Shown here: positions 36,359 through 45,431 of the stretch, piece after piece
Layout of the letters: every line of letters begins with the position of its first letter
Position numbering within the stretch: the stretch's first letter is position 1
Notes under the pieces: generated by a model
The model's database searches: none
The model's input: the letters and a program-made list of their open reading frames with translations, nothing else
Told to the model about the DNA's origin: nothing
Made by a program: the position numbers and the translations under genes
Assembly: GCF_014695575.1 (NCBI RefSeq)
Contig: NZ_JACJOO010000080.1
Coordinates: 1-64,000 of the forward strand
Length of the DNA: 64,000 nt
From: Leptolyngbya sp. FACHB-8
Lineage (GTDB): Bacteria; Cyanobacteriota; Cyanobacteriia; Elainellales; Elainellaceae
Reading direction: 5' to 3'

Positions 36359-37282
36359 GACGAGTTTCAGGTAGGTTCAGGTGACAACACAAAGACCACT
36401 GAATTCTTGTACGAATATTCGGGGGAATTTAGGACAAGGAGTTCAGTGCTAGAGGCTCGAGATCCGTGAGGAAAACAGGCTCTCATTTGGTAAATAGAAG
36501 ACGCTAATTAAACCTATTCTGGGACTCCACTGTTCATCAACGGCATTTTTACGGAACCACCCATTTGCTAATAGAGACCGTGAAATCATTGCAAAACAGA
36601 GGTATTCGAAAGAAATGGAAACAGCGTCGGCAGAATCTGAACACAATCGCTCAGCGGGAACCCCTTATGCTCACCAATCTTACGGACAAATCCGTTACAT
36701 TCTTAAAAAAAACAGCAAACTTTTGGACAAATTGAATATTTAATCATTATTTATTGGAAGTTTCTAAAGATATTAATTTTTTTCCGGTTTTAGATTGACG
36801 AGATTCGGCTCTATTTCATGAGAAAAGGCTAGGGGGTACGGCCCAGGGGCACAGAAAACAGCCTTTATTTTGTGAACTCAACGGAAGTGTATTGCTCATA
36901 AAACATTGGTCGGTTTTCAAACAAAGGATTTTATCATTTGTTGCGCTAGTGGCGGTGGTTGTACTGAGCTCCCGACATTATTTCATGAATTTCCCTTTTA
37001 TATCTCAAATTCCTCCCATTTCTACTTAAAACCTTCTGGTTTTTGATGGGATATTTCTCGCTTGAACTTTATAGAAATGACATGAGATCCATTTCTTTGT
37101 GAAGGAAATGTAAAATTTCTCTCTCGCCTCATCAGTCATGTTTCAAGCAGGTGGATGGATGTGGTGAAAGGGGAAGGGGGCTCTATACCCCTCACTTTTG
37201 ACAAACTTAGGCTGTCGAGTACTAGGAGAATGGTCTGGCTGCGATCGCCTTACGCATAAGGCCTTGAGTTATGTTCTGGAAG
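36359..37282. other. AT-rich gene-free region upstream of sigF
   Basis: About 0.9 kb with no supported gene on either strand. It is clearly more AT-rich than its surroundings and nearly lacks HIP1 sites (one at about 37241). A weak hairpin is formed by AAAGGCT and AGCCTTT around 36825-36873. The minus strand must contain the sigF promoter and possibly regulatory sites, but none could be fixed by eye. Confidence 0.4.
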
Positions 37283-37342
37283 TGTGGATGGGGTGTGGAG
37301 GAAAAGACATAACCGTGCTCTTTCTTCCACATCCCATCCACA
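37283..37342. repeat. Imperfect long palindrome downstream of psbO
   Basis: TGTGGATGGGGTGTGGAGGAAAAGA pairs with the inverse ending CCACATCCCATCCACA with a few mismatches around an 11-nt loop. Confidence 0.7.
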
Positions 37343-37370
37343 GGTTTGAAATAAAACTAAACAGGTCTTT

Positions 37371-37397
37371 AAAAAAAAGGAGCCAAAAGGCTCCTTC
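37371..37397 (-). terminator. Rho-independent terminator of psbO
   Basis: On the minus strand AAGGAGCC, loop TTTT, GGCTCCTT is followed by a run of eight T. It lies about 70 bp past the psbO stop codon. Confidence 0.88.
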
Positions 37398-37468
37398 CTA
37401 AAAGTTCCAATAGAATTCTGAGAGCTAGATTTAAGAACTCTCAGACTGGTAGGTTTCTAAAGCAGATT

Positions 37469-38287
37469 CTAGGCTGCCTCAACCCGAGCATAGAAGCGAC
37501 CACGGATTCGGACATCCACTGCCTCCTTACCACCCATGTCAGTATCGGAAGGTTGAATGCTCTCAAAGGTGCCAGAGATTTCGCCCGTTGCTTCATCAAC
37601 TTTGGTGACTTGCATGGAGATCCGGCCACGGCCCACATCGAACTTCTTCTTATTCTCCCGTTGTAGCTCTTCGCTATCTGCTTGAGCAGGTAGGGCTACA
37701 GCACTGTCATAGCCCGTAGCCAAACCACGGCCTTTAGGATCCAGGAAGTTAGCCGTCCGGTAAGAGGGAACCTTGAACTCTCCTTCAAAGTCGGTGGATG
37801 CGTTAATGCTGCCAGAGCCGGCGGCGGAAGCAACCAAGCCTTTGATGGTAAACAGGAAGGGAACCTCTTCGCCACCGGGGAGAAGAACAGTAGTTGCCTG
37901 GAAGTCAAACCCGTCTTCTTCAACGAATTTTAGGCTGTTATTCTCGCCAAGCTTAAGAGAGCCGCGTACCTGGTCAATTGTGGTGGTGTAGCGGGTTAGG
38001 GTTTTGCCCTCGACAAATTGAGCCTCTTGACGCTTGTTAACGGGCTCCTCTTTGACCGCGTAGCTGGTAGGTTCCAGGCAAAGATCAACGAGAGAGTAAG
38101 ATTGGCTAGCGTTAAGGGGAATGGAGCCCCGACGAATTTCGGTGACCTCAGGGCAGGCGTTGGCGAGACCTGTGCCTCGGATTTGTTCGTAGGTCAGGGG
38201 GCCTTTGTCAGAGGGAGCCTGACCGCAGGCCGTCAGCAAGCCCATGCATAATGCAAGGAATGCGACAACGAGAGCGCGATACCTCAT
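37469..38287 (-). CDS. psbO: Photosystem II manganese-stabilising protein PsbO
   Basis: A 272-residue extrinsic lumenal subunit that stabilises the Mn4CaO5 cluster of photosystem II. The N-terminal signal (RALVVAFLALCMGLLTAC) targets it to the thylakoid lumen. The mature protein starts near LTYEQIRGTGLANACPEV and carries two conserved Cys (ANAC..VDLC), the KEEPVNKRQEAQFVEGK region, the FDFQATTVLLPGGEEVPFLFTIK core and GRGLATGYDSAVALPA. Length and all landmarks match the family. It is monocistronic with a strong terminator. Upstream lie about 530 bp containing element B5 and, presumably, a strong light-regulated promoter that I could not pin down. Confidence 0.97.
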   Translation of the reverse strand: MRYRALVVAFLALCMGLLTACGQAPSDKGPLTYEQIRGTGLANACPEVTEIRRGSIPLNASQSYSLVDLCLEPTSYAVKEEPVNKRQEAQFVEGKTLTRYTTTIDQVRGSLKLGENNSLKFVEEDGFDFQATTVLLPGGEEVPFLFTIKGLVASAAGSGSINASTDFEGEFKVPSYRTANFLDPKGRGLATGYDSAVALPAQADSEELQRENKKKFDVGRGRISMQVTKVDEATGEISGTFESIQPSDTDMGGKEAVDVRIRGRFYARVEAA

Positions 38288-38512
38288 GATGAACCTCGAA
38301 TATCTCTTTTCTTAATCTGATTGTTTTTGGATGGGTGGGCCGAAGCCATATACAGATCAGCTAATCAGCATTCTACAGGAGGTTGCGCCTCTGTTCTCTG
38401 GCTTCTCACAACATTTCTGGCCGAAGGTTTTGTTCTAGTTTGGGCCGTTCTGTGTTAAGGGCAGGGGACATGAAGTACCTGACGCCTCCGATTGCATGAG
38501 AATTCATCATCT

Positions 38513-38593
38513 CTATAGCGGTATCAAGTTAATTAAGTATAGAGGGTAGTGTTGTGGCACGTGGCGCTACACTACCCTCTGTACTTATTCAAT
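38513..38593. repeat. Family B palindromic element, copy B5
   Basis: Left outer arm TATAGCGGTATCAAGTTAATTAAGTA; inner hairpin GAGGGTAGTGTTGTGGC with a mutated right arm; the far right outer arm is missing. The rest of the gap 38288-38815 shows no gene. Confidence 0.75.
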
Positions 38594-38815
38594 CCAAGTT
38601 TTCGCGCGAAAAAGTGCATGCAGTCGGACCAGTCGTTCATGGTGAACGGTTGTTGGTGCAGGGGCGGGAGAATCTGGAAAAGACTGCCGTTGCATGAAGG
38701 TATGGATAAATTTGCTCCTTGGTTTTGGGTTAGGGCGGCTATCAGGGAGACTATTTTATATACGCTATGGTTGCGGCATACTGGTTTGCTACTTTGTTTG
38801 GAGCGTTAGCATCCT

Positions 38816-39151
38816 ATGGAGAACTATCCTATTGAAGAAAGTATTGTAAAGAGGCAACAGCAGGAGAAGGATCAGGAGGCGATCGCCCAACTGGTTCAGA
38901 AGACTGCTGACTCTTATCGAGGCGATGGGGAGGCGTTGTTGGGTCTGCTCAGGATTCTCGAAAAGCTCCATCGAGAGATTCGGGACGAACTGTTTCAGGA
39001 AACCCTTCCTAAAACGCGCCATGAACTTTACGCCTTGCTACGGGATATTGAGGCGAGTGGGGGGTGGCCTTACATTGGACGAATGCGGTTACAGGCTCTC
39101 CTGACTAACCTATTAGAGCCGGATGAACCGCAGCACTCTTCGGAGCCGTGA
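38816..39151 (+). CDS. Conserved cyanobacterial hypothetical protein
   Basis: A 111-residue soluble, mostly alpha-helical, charged protein. Segments: KRQQQEKDQEAIAQLVQKTADSYRGD, LLGLLRILEKLHREIRDELFQ, and the C-terminal WPYIGRMRLQALLTNLL. It has the look of a conserved cyanobacterial small protein, but I cannot name its family. A GGAG lies 12 bases before the ATG, a somewhat long spacing. It is followed by its own terminator and then clpP. Confidence 0.6.
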   Translation: MENYPIEESIVKRQQQEKDQEAIAQLVQKTADSYRGDGEALLGLLRILEKLHREIRDELFQETLPKTRHELYALLRDIEASGGWPYIGRMRLQALLTNLLEPDEPQHSSEP

Positions 39152-39162
39152 AATGGATTCCT

Positions 39163-39199
39163 AAAACTGTGCCGCTTGCACTCCGAACGGCACAGTTTT
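39163..39199 (+). terminator. Terminator after the 111-residue protein gene
   Basis: AAAACTGTGCCG and its exact inverse with a 13-nt loop, about 12 bp past the stop codon. Confidence 0.8.
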
Positions 39200-39311
39200 G
39201 GGAGTAATAGTTTTGAGCGTATTTGTAGGTGGGCGATCGTGAATCCGCACTCCGCTTCGCCGGGGAAATCAGTAGAATGAGAGAAATTCCTCGATTGTGA
39301 AGCAACGCGGC

Positions 39312-39923
39312 ATGATTCCAACCGTAATTGAACAGTCCGGACGCGGCGAACGCGCCTTTGATATCTACTCTCGCCTGCTGCGGGAGCGGATCATTTTTCT
39401 AGGGCAGCAAGTTGACTCGGAAGTTGCCAACCTGATAGTGGCCCAGTTGCTTTTCTTAGAAGCGGATGACCCCGAAAAAGACATTTATCTCTACATCAAT
39501 TCGCCGGGTGGCTCCGTTACCGCTGGGATGGGTATTTTTGACACCATGAACCACATCCGCCCTGACGTATGCACCATCTGTGTTGGTCTGGCTGCCAGCA
39601 TGGGCGCATTTCTCCTGGCAGGAGGGGCCAAGGGCAAGCGCAGCAGCCTGCCTCACTCCCGTATTATGATCCACCAGCCTCTGGGGGGTGCTCAAGGGCA
39701 AGCCACAGATATCGAGATTCAAGCTCGGGAGATTCTGTATCACAAGCAAAATCTGAACCGTTGGCTGGCAAACAATACTGGCCAACCCCTTGAAAAGATC
39801 GAGCGGGATACAGAGCGCGACTTCTTTATGTCTGCTCAGGAAGCTGTAGAGTATGGCCTGATTGATCAGGTTATTGACAAGGCAGCAGTTGGTAGCCGTC
39901 CTCCGGTTACAGCGGCTAGCTAG
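39312..39923 (+). CDS. clpP: ATP-dependent Clp protease proteolytic subunit ClpP
   Basis: A 203-residue serine protease subunit forming the 14-mer degradation chamber used with ClpC or ClpX. The catalytic triad is visible: Ser in [14 protein letters not shown], His in [10 protein letters not shown] and Asp in [10 protein letters not shown]. The N-terminus [28 protein letters not shown] is the family standard and fixes the ATG at 39312; the frame also has a GTG at 39297. It is one of several ClpP paralogues expected in cyanobacteria. It seems monocistronic and ends in a strong terminator. Confidence 0.95.
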   Translation: MIPTVIEQSGRGERAFDIYSRLLRERIIFLGQQVDSEVANLIVAQLLFLEADDPEKDIYLYINSPGGSVTAGMGIFDTMNHIRPDVCTICVGLAASMGAFLLAGGAKGKRSSLPHSRIMIHQPLGGAQGQATDIEIQAREILYHKQNLNRWLANNTGQPLEKIERDTERDFFMSAQEAVEYGLIDQVIDKAAVGSRPPVTAAS

Positions 39924-39946
39924 CTTTAACTTGACAGAAGTCTTAA

Positions 39947-39977
39947 ACAGGTGCGTCATAGGCGCACCTGTTTTTTA
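39947..39977 (+). terminator. Rho-independent terminator of clpP
   Basis: ACAGGTGCG with its inverse CGCACCTGT and six T, 24 bp past the stop. Confidence 0.88.
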
Positions 39978-39997
39978 TCCTGCGCCAAAAGCCAGAA

Positions 39998-40097
39998 TAT
40001 ATAGCAATGGTAAGTGCGTTAAGTACAGCAACGGTGGTGTGGGGCACTTCGTGCCCCACACCACCGTACTTAATCAACTCGCACAGCGCTATATATA
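39998..40097. repeat. Family B palindromic element, copy B2
   Basis: The reverse orientation of B1/B3: TATAGCAATGGTAAGTGCGTTAAGTAC.. to ..CACAGCGCTATATATA, with inner hairpin GGTGGTGTGGGGCAC and TTC spacer. Confidence 0.88.
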
Positions 40098-40101
40098 CAT
40101 T

Positions 40102-40163
40102 GCCCATTTTTGCGTGTGCGCTGCGCGCTCAAAAACGCCCTTAAGCCGAACTAGAGTTACTTT
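40102..40163. repeat. Partial family A element, copy A6
   Basis: Only one inner hairpin (degenerate, around GTGTGCGCTGCGCGC) and the right arm CTTAAGCCGAACTAGAGTTAC remain. The arm ends on the stop codon of the next minus-strand gene. Confidence 0.65.
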
Positions 40164-40968
40164 ACAGAGCTGGGGGAGACGGTTGAGCTTTGAGGTAGCT
40201 CAAAAACTCGTAGAGTTCTAGCTCGGTGAGCTCTGAGCGGGTTTGCTTGTTATAAGTTTGAGACAGATAGTCTCGTCCGCGGATTCGGCTCCAGCCCAGG
40301 CGTTGCAACTCTACATCCGTCTGCGCGATGACATCTGATAAATCTACTGATTCAGGGACTCGGGAGGGCTCAGCCCTGGTTTCCTTACGACGAGGCTTTT
40401 TAGTGCCACTGGAGGCACTATCCTCAGGATTTTTCTTGAGCAGCTCGCTGGCTGGGATCATCTGTTCCAACACCTGACGTGGGTCGGGGCCATCGTCAGG
40501 TTCGTCGAGAGGATTTTGATATGTATGGCTATAGAGGTCGGCAACCACTGGCCCTGCTGAAAAATCTTCGTCAAAGGAAGGTGCAGGGATGGGGGCTGAT
40601 ATTGCAGGTGGCAGCGGTTCTGGAAGGGGCGATCGCCCAATTGGTGTGGTTATGGCTGGCAAGGGAGGCGTAACTGTCGCTGCTGCTGAAAAACTGCCAC
40701 TTAATGGTAGTTCAGGACTGGGAATGGAGGAACTAGATGAGGGGCTTGCTGGGAGCTTGAGTGCTTGAATAGCCCGTTCTTTAGCCCGATCCTCGGCGGC
40801 TTCAATCGTATGAGCGGCGGCCAGACCTGATGCCAGAGCCATACCATTAACCTGGACTAATGCCCGGACGATGAACTGCCCATCCTGTACGGTCACAAAC
40901 TCGGCTACAACCACTGCCATAGGCCAGGTTGCCCGCAACTGTATAAGTAAACTATCCAACAACGCCAT
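40162..40968 (-). CDS. Conserved cyanobacterial hypothetical protein, three-part architecture
   Basis: A 268-residue soluble protein. The N-terminal domain (about 1-70) begins MALLDSLLIQLRATWPMAVVV and ends ALASGLAAAHTIEAAEDRAKERAIQAL, a pattern resembling the end of Rad52/ERF-like annealing domains. A Pro/Ser-rich low-complexity middle follows (about 75-205). The C-terminal motif LGWSRIRGRDYLSQTYNKQTRSELTELELYEFLSYLKAQ resembles a small domain seen in many cyanobacterial proteins (shown here as two overlapping parts of one region). The start at 40968 follows GGGAG; the frame continues to 41088. A DNA-related function is only a suggestion. Confidence 0.6.
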   Translation of the reverse strand: MALLDSLLIQLRATWPMAVVVAEFVTVQDGQFIVRALVQVNGMALASGLAAAHTIEAAEDRAKERAIQALKLPASPSSSSSIPSPELPLSGSFSAAATVTPPLPAITTPIGRSPLPEPLPPAISAPIPAPSFDEDFSAGPVVADLYSHTYQNPLDEPDDGPDPRQVLEQMIPASELLKKNPEDSASSGTKKPRRKETRAEPSRVPESVDLSDVIAQTDVELQRLGWSRIRGRDYLSQTYNKQTRSELTELELYEFLSYLKAQPSPPAL

Positions 40969-41152
40969 GCTCTCCCGTGAGGCGATTCCCCGGTAACTCA
41001 AATCTAAAATCAAGCTTCTATGAGTTTTCCACGTTAAGCTGATTAAAGGGAATTTGCAAGCTGTAGCACTTTTGTCCCGGTAAGCCAAGACTACCCGGGT
41101 AGAGGCGATCGCTTCCCCGGTTGCAATTCACCAGTCGTCTGATGTGGGGTTC

Positions 41153-41953
41153 ATGCTGGATTCTTTACTTGAGCCAAATTTTGGGGCAGATACTCTGCTG
41201 TTACTGCCCGTCCTAATTGCGCTAGAAGCTGTCTTGTCAGCAGACAATGCTATTGCGTTGGCGGCGATCGCCCAGGGGTTGGGTACAGCCAAACTCCAGA
41301 AACAAGCGCTAAATTTGGGTTTGCTGGCAGCCTTTCTGTTACGGGTGGTACTGATTCTATCGGCCACCTGGGTCATTCGTTTCTGGCAGTTTGAGCTGGC
41401 GGGTGCCCTGTATTTGCTGTGGTTGGTGTTTCAATACTTCACCTCTGACGAAGAAGAGGTGGGTGGCGAAGCTCATCATCGTGGGCCGCGGTTTCGCTCC
41501 CTCTGGCAAGCGATTCCGGTGATCGCCATTACGGATCTGGCGTTTTCTCTGGATAGTGTGACGACCGCGATTGCTATCTCCGATGAGATCTGGCTGGTGC
41601 TAACGGGTGGGCTGATTGGAGTGCTGTCGTTACGACTAATGGCGGGATTGTTTATTCGCTGGTTGGACGAATACACGCACTTGGAAGATGCCGGTTACTT
41701 GACGGTATCCCTGGTGGGACTGCGGTTGCTGGTTCGCGTGATCCATCCAGAATTGGTTCCGCCCGAGTTTGTGATGATTGGGGCGATCGCCCTCCTCTTC
41801 ATATGGGGTTTTTCTAAGCGCAATCAGCCATTAGAATCCACTCCTGTAACGGAGGCTCTGCCGACTGTAGATGGGCTGGAAGAGACCCGGCAACACGCTG
41901 TGACTGCTTTAGAGACGCGCACAGAAACCGTAGAAGAAGTCTCTGCTGAATAA
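41153..41953 (+). CDS. TerC/Alx family membrane protein
   Basis: A 266-residue inner-membrane protein with about seven to eight helices. The TerC signature is visible as ALEAVLSADNAIALAAIAQGL in the second helix region and AITDLAFSLDSVTTAIAIS near residues 120-140, containing the conserved metal-binding Asp residues. The family is linked to manganese or calcium efflux and tellurite resistance; in photosynthetic organisms relatives act in thylakoid biogenesis or Mn homeostasis. The frame opens at a GTG (41144), but the ATG at 41153 is preferred. The C-terminal 45 residues are acidic and poorly conserved. It is divergent from the preceding gene. Confidence 0.88.
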   Translation: MLDSLLEPNFGADTLLLLPVLIALEAVLSADNAIALAAIAQGLGTAKLQKQALNLGLLAAFLLRVVLILSATWVIRFWQFELAGALYLLWLVFQYFTSDEEEVGGEAHHRGPRFRSLWQAIPVIAITDLAFSLDSVTTAIAISDEIWLVLTGGLIGVLSLRLMAGLFIRWLDEYTHLEDAGYLTVSLVGLRLLVRVIHPELVPPEFVMIGAIALLFIWGFSKRNQPLESTPVTEALPTVDGLEETRQHAVTALETRTETVEEVSAE

Positions 41954-41968
41954 CTATTGAACGACCCG

Positions 41969-42013
41969 TAGTAGTAGAGAAGGGTGGGCGCTAAGCGTTC
42001 ACCCTTCTCTACT
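41969..42013 (+). terminator. Terminator-like palindrome after the TerC gene
   Basis: GTAGTAGAGAAGGGTG pairs with CACCCTTCTCTACTAT. The inner CGC-TAA-GCG continues the stem through two G-T pairs. Confidence 0.8.
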
Positions 42014-42088
42014 ATTACGGCTAGTAAATGGCGTTGCTCAGTCGGAATAGTAGTCCATTTCTAAACATACGCAAACTTCAGTCATTAA

Positions 42089-42187
42089 ATATAGCGGTAT
42101 CCAGGCTAATTAAGTACAGAAGGTAGTGTGTGGCGTGGCGTGCCACACACTACCTTCTGTACTTAATCAACTCACACAGTGCTGTAT
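42089..42187. repeat. Family B palindromic element, copy B4
   Basis: Outer arms ATATAGCGGTATCCAGGCTAATTAAGTAC and GTACTTAATCAACTCACACAGTGCTGTAT; inner stem AGAAGGTAGTGTGTGGC. The inner stem differs from B1-B3 on both arms in a compensated way. The remaining gap to 42784 holds no gene that I can support. Confidence 0.85.
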
Positions 42188-42704
42188 TAGATTGATACAG
42201 CTTTTTAAGGGCTTAAATCCTATTCTAGACTCCTTCTTTGTAGTGATAAAAAGAACAGCCAGGCTACTCAGTAAGATAGAGAGAAACCGTCTGTTATTAA
42301 GTATTAAAACTCAGAACAACAAGCAAATTAAAAATGGAAAGCGGCATTACAAACGAGGTAAATAGATAGCAGGTATCTATGGGGAACTTTTGAAAAAAAG
42401 CAAAGCGTTTGTTCGCACTTACAGCATTTTTTGCTTTAGAAGGGATGAGAGATGGATGTGGACCGAACTCTCGTATCCATCCCTCGTCCTTTACCGGAGC
42501 CGTAAGGGTTATATATGTGCGCAAGCCGAATACGCGTGCGTTTGAGTCCTATTTAGAAGGGCTATCGTTCGCGAATATGGTTTGAGAAGTGTTATTTGTT
42601 TGGAGCAGTTGTAATAAGTCTTCAAGCTTCTTAAATGAAAACGTTGCTTAAGGCACATGGATTCTCAATCGGAATATTATCCAATGACTTTAAGTGATCA
42701 GTAG

Positions 42705-42714
42705 CTGACGTCAG
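42705..42714. promoter_or_regulatory. Possible operator upstream of the nag/PTS cluster
   Basis: The 10-bp perfect palindrome CTGACGTCAG lies 70 bp before the PTS start codon. It is a candidate regulator-binding site only; no known consensus was matched. Confidence 0.2.
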
Positions 42715-42784
42715 TCTTTCAAAACACATCTGATTTTTAAGGCTTTGAAGTCACTTTTAAAAATAGAAGCTTGGGAGAGACTAA

Positions 42785-45343
42785 ATGGCCTATACAACAA
42801 CCGCGAAGTCGTCTGCGACCCGTGTGTTATTGGTAGCTCCGCTTTCGGGTATGCTTTTACCGATTGACCGTGTTCCGGATCCAGTTTTTGCCCAGAAAAT
42901 GGTGGGTGATGGCATTTCCATTGATCCAACCAGTCAAATTTTGCAAGCTCCCTGTGATGGGGAAGTCATCCAATTGCATCCGTCCAACCATGCCATTACT
43001 CTTCGTACGGCAGAGGGCTTGGAAGTATTGATGCATATTGGTCTGGATACCGTAACGTTACGGGGTCAGGGATTTAGCCCGAAGGTGGCAGTGGGCGATC
43101 GCGTCAAAGTTGGAGATCCCCTCATCGCCTTTGATGCTGATTATGTCGCGCTTCATGCTGTCAGCTTGCTGACCCAGGTCGTGATTACCAATAGCGATCG
43201 CGTGGCGCAATTCGTTCCACAAACGGGCAACGTGGTTGCAGGCCGCGATATGGTGCTGGAACTCGCCCTCTCAGCTGCTGCCACCGGAGCCCTCTCCACG
43301 GAGGGAAATGTGGTGCGTTCCGAGGAAATTGTGATTCCGAACCCTGAAGGGTTGCACGCGCGGCCATCAGCGGTGCTGGTTAATTTGGCCAAGAAGTATA
43401 AGGCTGAGTTGCGGCTACGGCGTGGTAATGACCAGGCCAATGCCCGCAGTGTCGTTGCCCTGATGGGGATGCAAATCAACCGGGGAGATGTGGTTATTCT
43501 GGAGGGCCGGGGGGATGATGCGGAGGGGGCGATCGCTGAGCTCTCTGAAGCGATTCGTTCCGGTCTGGGTGAAGAGGGAGCAAAGCCAATGCCCGCTCCT
43601 TCTAGCATTGCCCAGATGGAAGAGGCTAAACCCGCCCCGCGCCCTCGTTCGGAGGACCCCAATGTGATTCTAGGCGTGGCCGCATCTCCGGGGATGGCTG
43701 TCGGTTACCTGCACCAGGTCAAAAATCAGGAAATTGCCGTAGAAGAGGTCGGGGGCACGCCGAATCAGGAACAGCGCAAGCTGGAACAGGCGATTGAACA
43801 GGCTCGATTAGAGGTGGAAGCTCTGCGGGCCAAGGTCCATGGCCAGGGGGATCCCAAGAAGGCTGCAATTTTTGCGGCTCACCAGGAAATTTTGGAGGAT
43901 CCAGAGATTTATGACAGAACGGCAAGCCTGATTACCGAAGGGAAAAGTGCTGCTTATGCCTGGAAGCACGTGTATACCAGCCAGGCCAATCAGTTGGCAA
44001 AGTTGCAGAATACCCTCCTGGCTGAGCGAGCCAACGATTTGCGAGACGTTGGCGGGCGAGTACTCCGGATTCTGACCGGCGTGACGACAGAAACGGCAAC
44101 CTATCCCGAACAGACCGTTCTGGTGGCTGAAGACTTGACGCCATCGGATATGGCTACCCTCGATCGCACCCGCGTCATTGGGTTCTGCACCGTGGCTGGT
44201 GGGTCAACGTCACACGTAGCAATTTTGGCCCGATCAATGGATATTCCGGCGATCGCGGGTTCTGAAGAACGGGTAATGGGGCTAGCCGATGGCATGCCGG
44301 TCATCCTTGACGGTAGCAAGGGACGTCTGCGGCTAAATCCCAGCTCTGAGGAAATGGAGAGCACCCGCCAGCGAATTCAGCGCGTGGCTGAGAAGCGAAA
44401 AGTAGACTTTGCTGCCCGTGAACAAGCTGCTACCACTCGTGATGGCCACCCAATTGAAGTGGTTGCCAACATTGGCAACCAGGAGGAGGCCGAAAAATCT
44501 ATTGGCCTCGGTGGTGAAGGGGTAGGCTTGCTGCGCACCGAGTTTGTCTTCATGGAAAGCGCCAGTGCCCCATCTGAAGAGGTGCAAAGCCAAATTTACG
44601 GTAACATCGCTGCTGTAATGAAGGGCCGTCCGGTTATCATTCGGACCCTCGATGTGGGGGGGGATAAACCTTTGCCCTATATGCCCATGCCCCACGAAGA
44701 AAATCCGTTTTTGGGAGAACGGGGGATTCGCATTGGCTTCGATCGCCCCGAAATTTTGCGTACCCAAATGCGAGCGATTCTCCGAGCTTCTCAGCAAGGC
44801 ACTGTGCGGATCATGTTTCCCATGATTGCGCGGCTGGACGAAATCCGCATGGCCAAAGCCATGTTAGAGGAGGAACGGCAACGGCTGGGGGTGGCTCCCA
44901 TCGAAGTTGGCATCATGATTGAGGTGCCTTCGGCTGCGGTGATGGCTGACCAGTTTGCCCAGGAAGTCGACTTCTTCTCCATTGGAACAAATGACTTGAC
45001 TCAGTACACCCTGGCGATGGACCGTGGCCATCCCAAATTGGCCCCCCTCATTGACGGTCTGGATCCAGGGGTACTGCGGTTGATTGACCTGACGGTGCGC
45101 GGAGCCAGCCGCTACGGCAAGTGGGTCGGGGTCTGTGGTGGAATTGGCAGCGATCCTCAAGCTATACCGATCCTCATTGGGCTGGGTGTGAAAGAGTTGA
45201 GCGTGAGCATACCCACCATTCCCAGCATTAAAGCCCAGATCCGTAACCTGAGCCTGGTAGAGTGCCGAGAATTAGCATCAAGGGCTTTGGCTGCAGAGAC
45301 TGCCGCTGCTGTGCGCGACCTCAGCCCCTTCATCGAAGAGTAG
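42785..45343 (+). CDS. PTS multiphosphoryl transfer protein, EIIA(Glc)-HPr-EI fusion
   Basis: An 852-residue cytosolic fusion that carries phosphate from PEP to a sugar permease. The EIIA(Glc)-type domain (1-165) has its active His84 in VLMHIGLDTV. HPr (about 178-265) has His191 in GLHARPSAV and the Ser-46-like region ARSVVALMGM. Enzyme I (about 280-850) has His477 in GGSTSHVAILARSMDIPAIAG, the PEP-binding part LLRTEFVFM and the C-terminal signature DFFSIGTNDLTQYTLAMDR and VGVCGGIGSD. A GGGAGAG ribosome site precedes the ATG. With the next three genes it gives complete GlcNAc uptake and use. HIP1 sites lie inside the gene, so it is not a very recent arrival. Confidence 0.95.
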   Translation: MAYTTTAKSSATRVLLVAPLSGMLLPIDRVPDPVFAQKMVGDGISIDPTSQILQAPCDGEVIQLHPSNHAITLRTAEGLEVLMHIGLDTVTLRGQGFSPKVAVGDRVKVGDPLIAFDADYVALHAVSLLTQVVITNSDRVAQFVPQTGNVVAGRDMVLELALSAAATGALSTEGNVVRSEEIVIPNPEGLHARPSAVLVNLAKKYKAELRLRRGNDQANARSVVALMGMQINRGDVVILEGRGDDAEGAIAELSEAIRSGLGEEGAKPMPAPSSIAQMEEAKPAPRPRSEDPNVILGVAASPGMAVGYLHQVKNQEIAVEEVGGTPNQEQRKLEQAIEQARLEVEALRAKVHGQGDPKKAAIFAAHQEILEDPEIYDRTASLITEGKSAAYAWKHVYTSQANQLAKLQNTLLAERANDLRDVGGRVLRILTGVTTETATYPEQTVLVAEDLTPSDMATLDRTRVIGFCTVAGGSTSHVAILARSMDIPAIAGSEERVMGLADGMPVILDGSKGRLRLNPSSEEMESTRQRIQRVAEKRKVDFAAREQAATTRDGHPIEVVANIGNQEEAEKSIGLGGEGVGLLRTEFVFMESASAPSEEVQSQIYGNIAAVMKGRPVIIRTLDVGGDKPLPYMPMPHEENPFLGERGIRIGFDRPEILRTQMRAILRASQQGTVRIMFPMIARLDEIRMAKAMLEEERQRLGVAPIEVGIMIEVPSAAVMADQFAQEVDFFSIGTNDLTQYTLAMDRGHPKLAPLIDGLDPGVLRLIDLTVRGASRYGKWVGVCGGIGSDPQAIPILIGLGVKELSVSIPTIPSIKAQIRNLSLVECRELASRALAAETAAAVRDLSPFIEE

Positions 45344-45354
45344 TTTGTCCGGGT

Positions 45355-45388
45355 AGACACCCATGGTTTGGAAAACGCTGGGTGTCTT
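45355..45388 (+). terminator. Hairpin between the PTS fusion gene and nagE
   Basis: AGACACCCA with its inverse GGGTGTCT and a 16-nt loop. There is no strong T-run, so it may attenuate rather than end transcription into nagE. Confidence 0.5.
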
Positions 45389-45431
45389 AAACCTTTCCAT
45401 CTAAATAAATCCCTTCACGACGTTCGTCATT

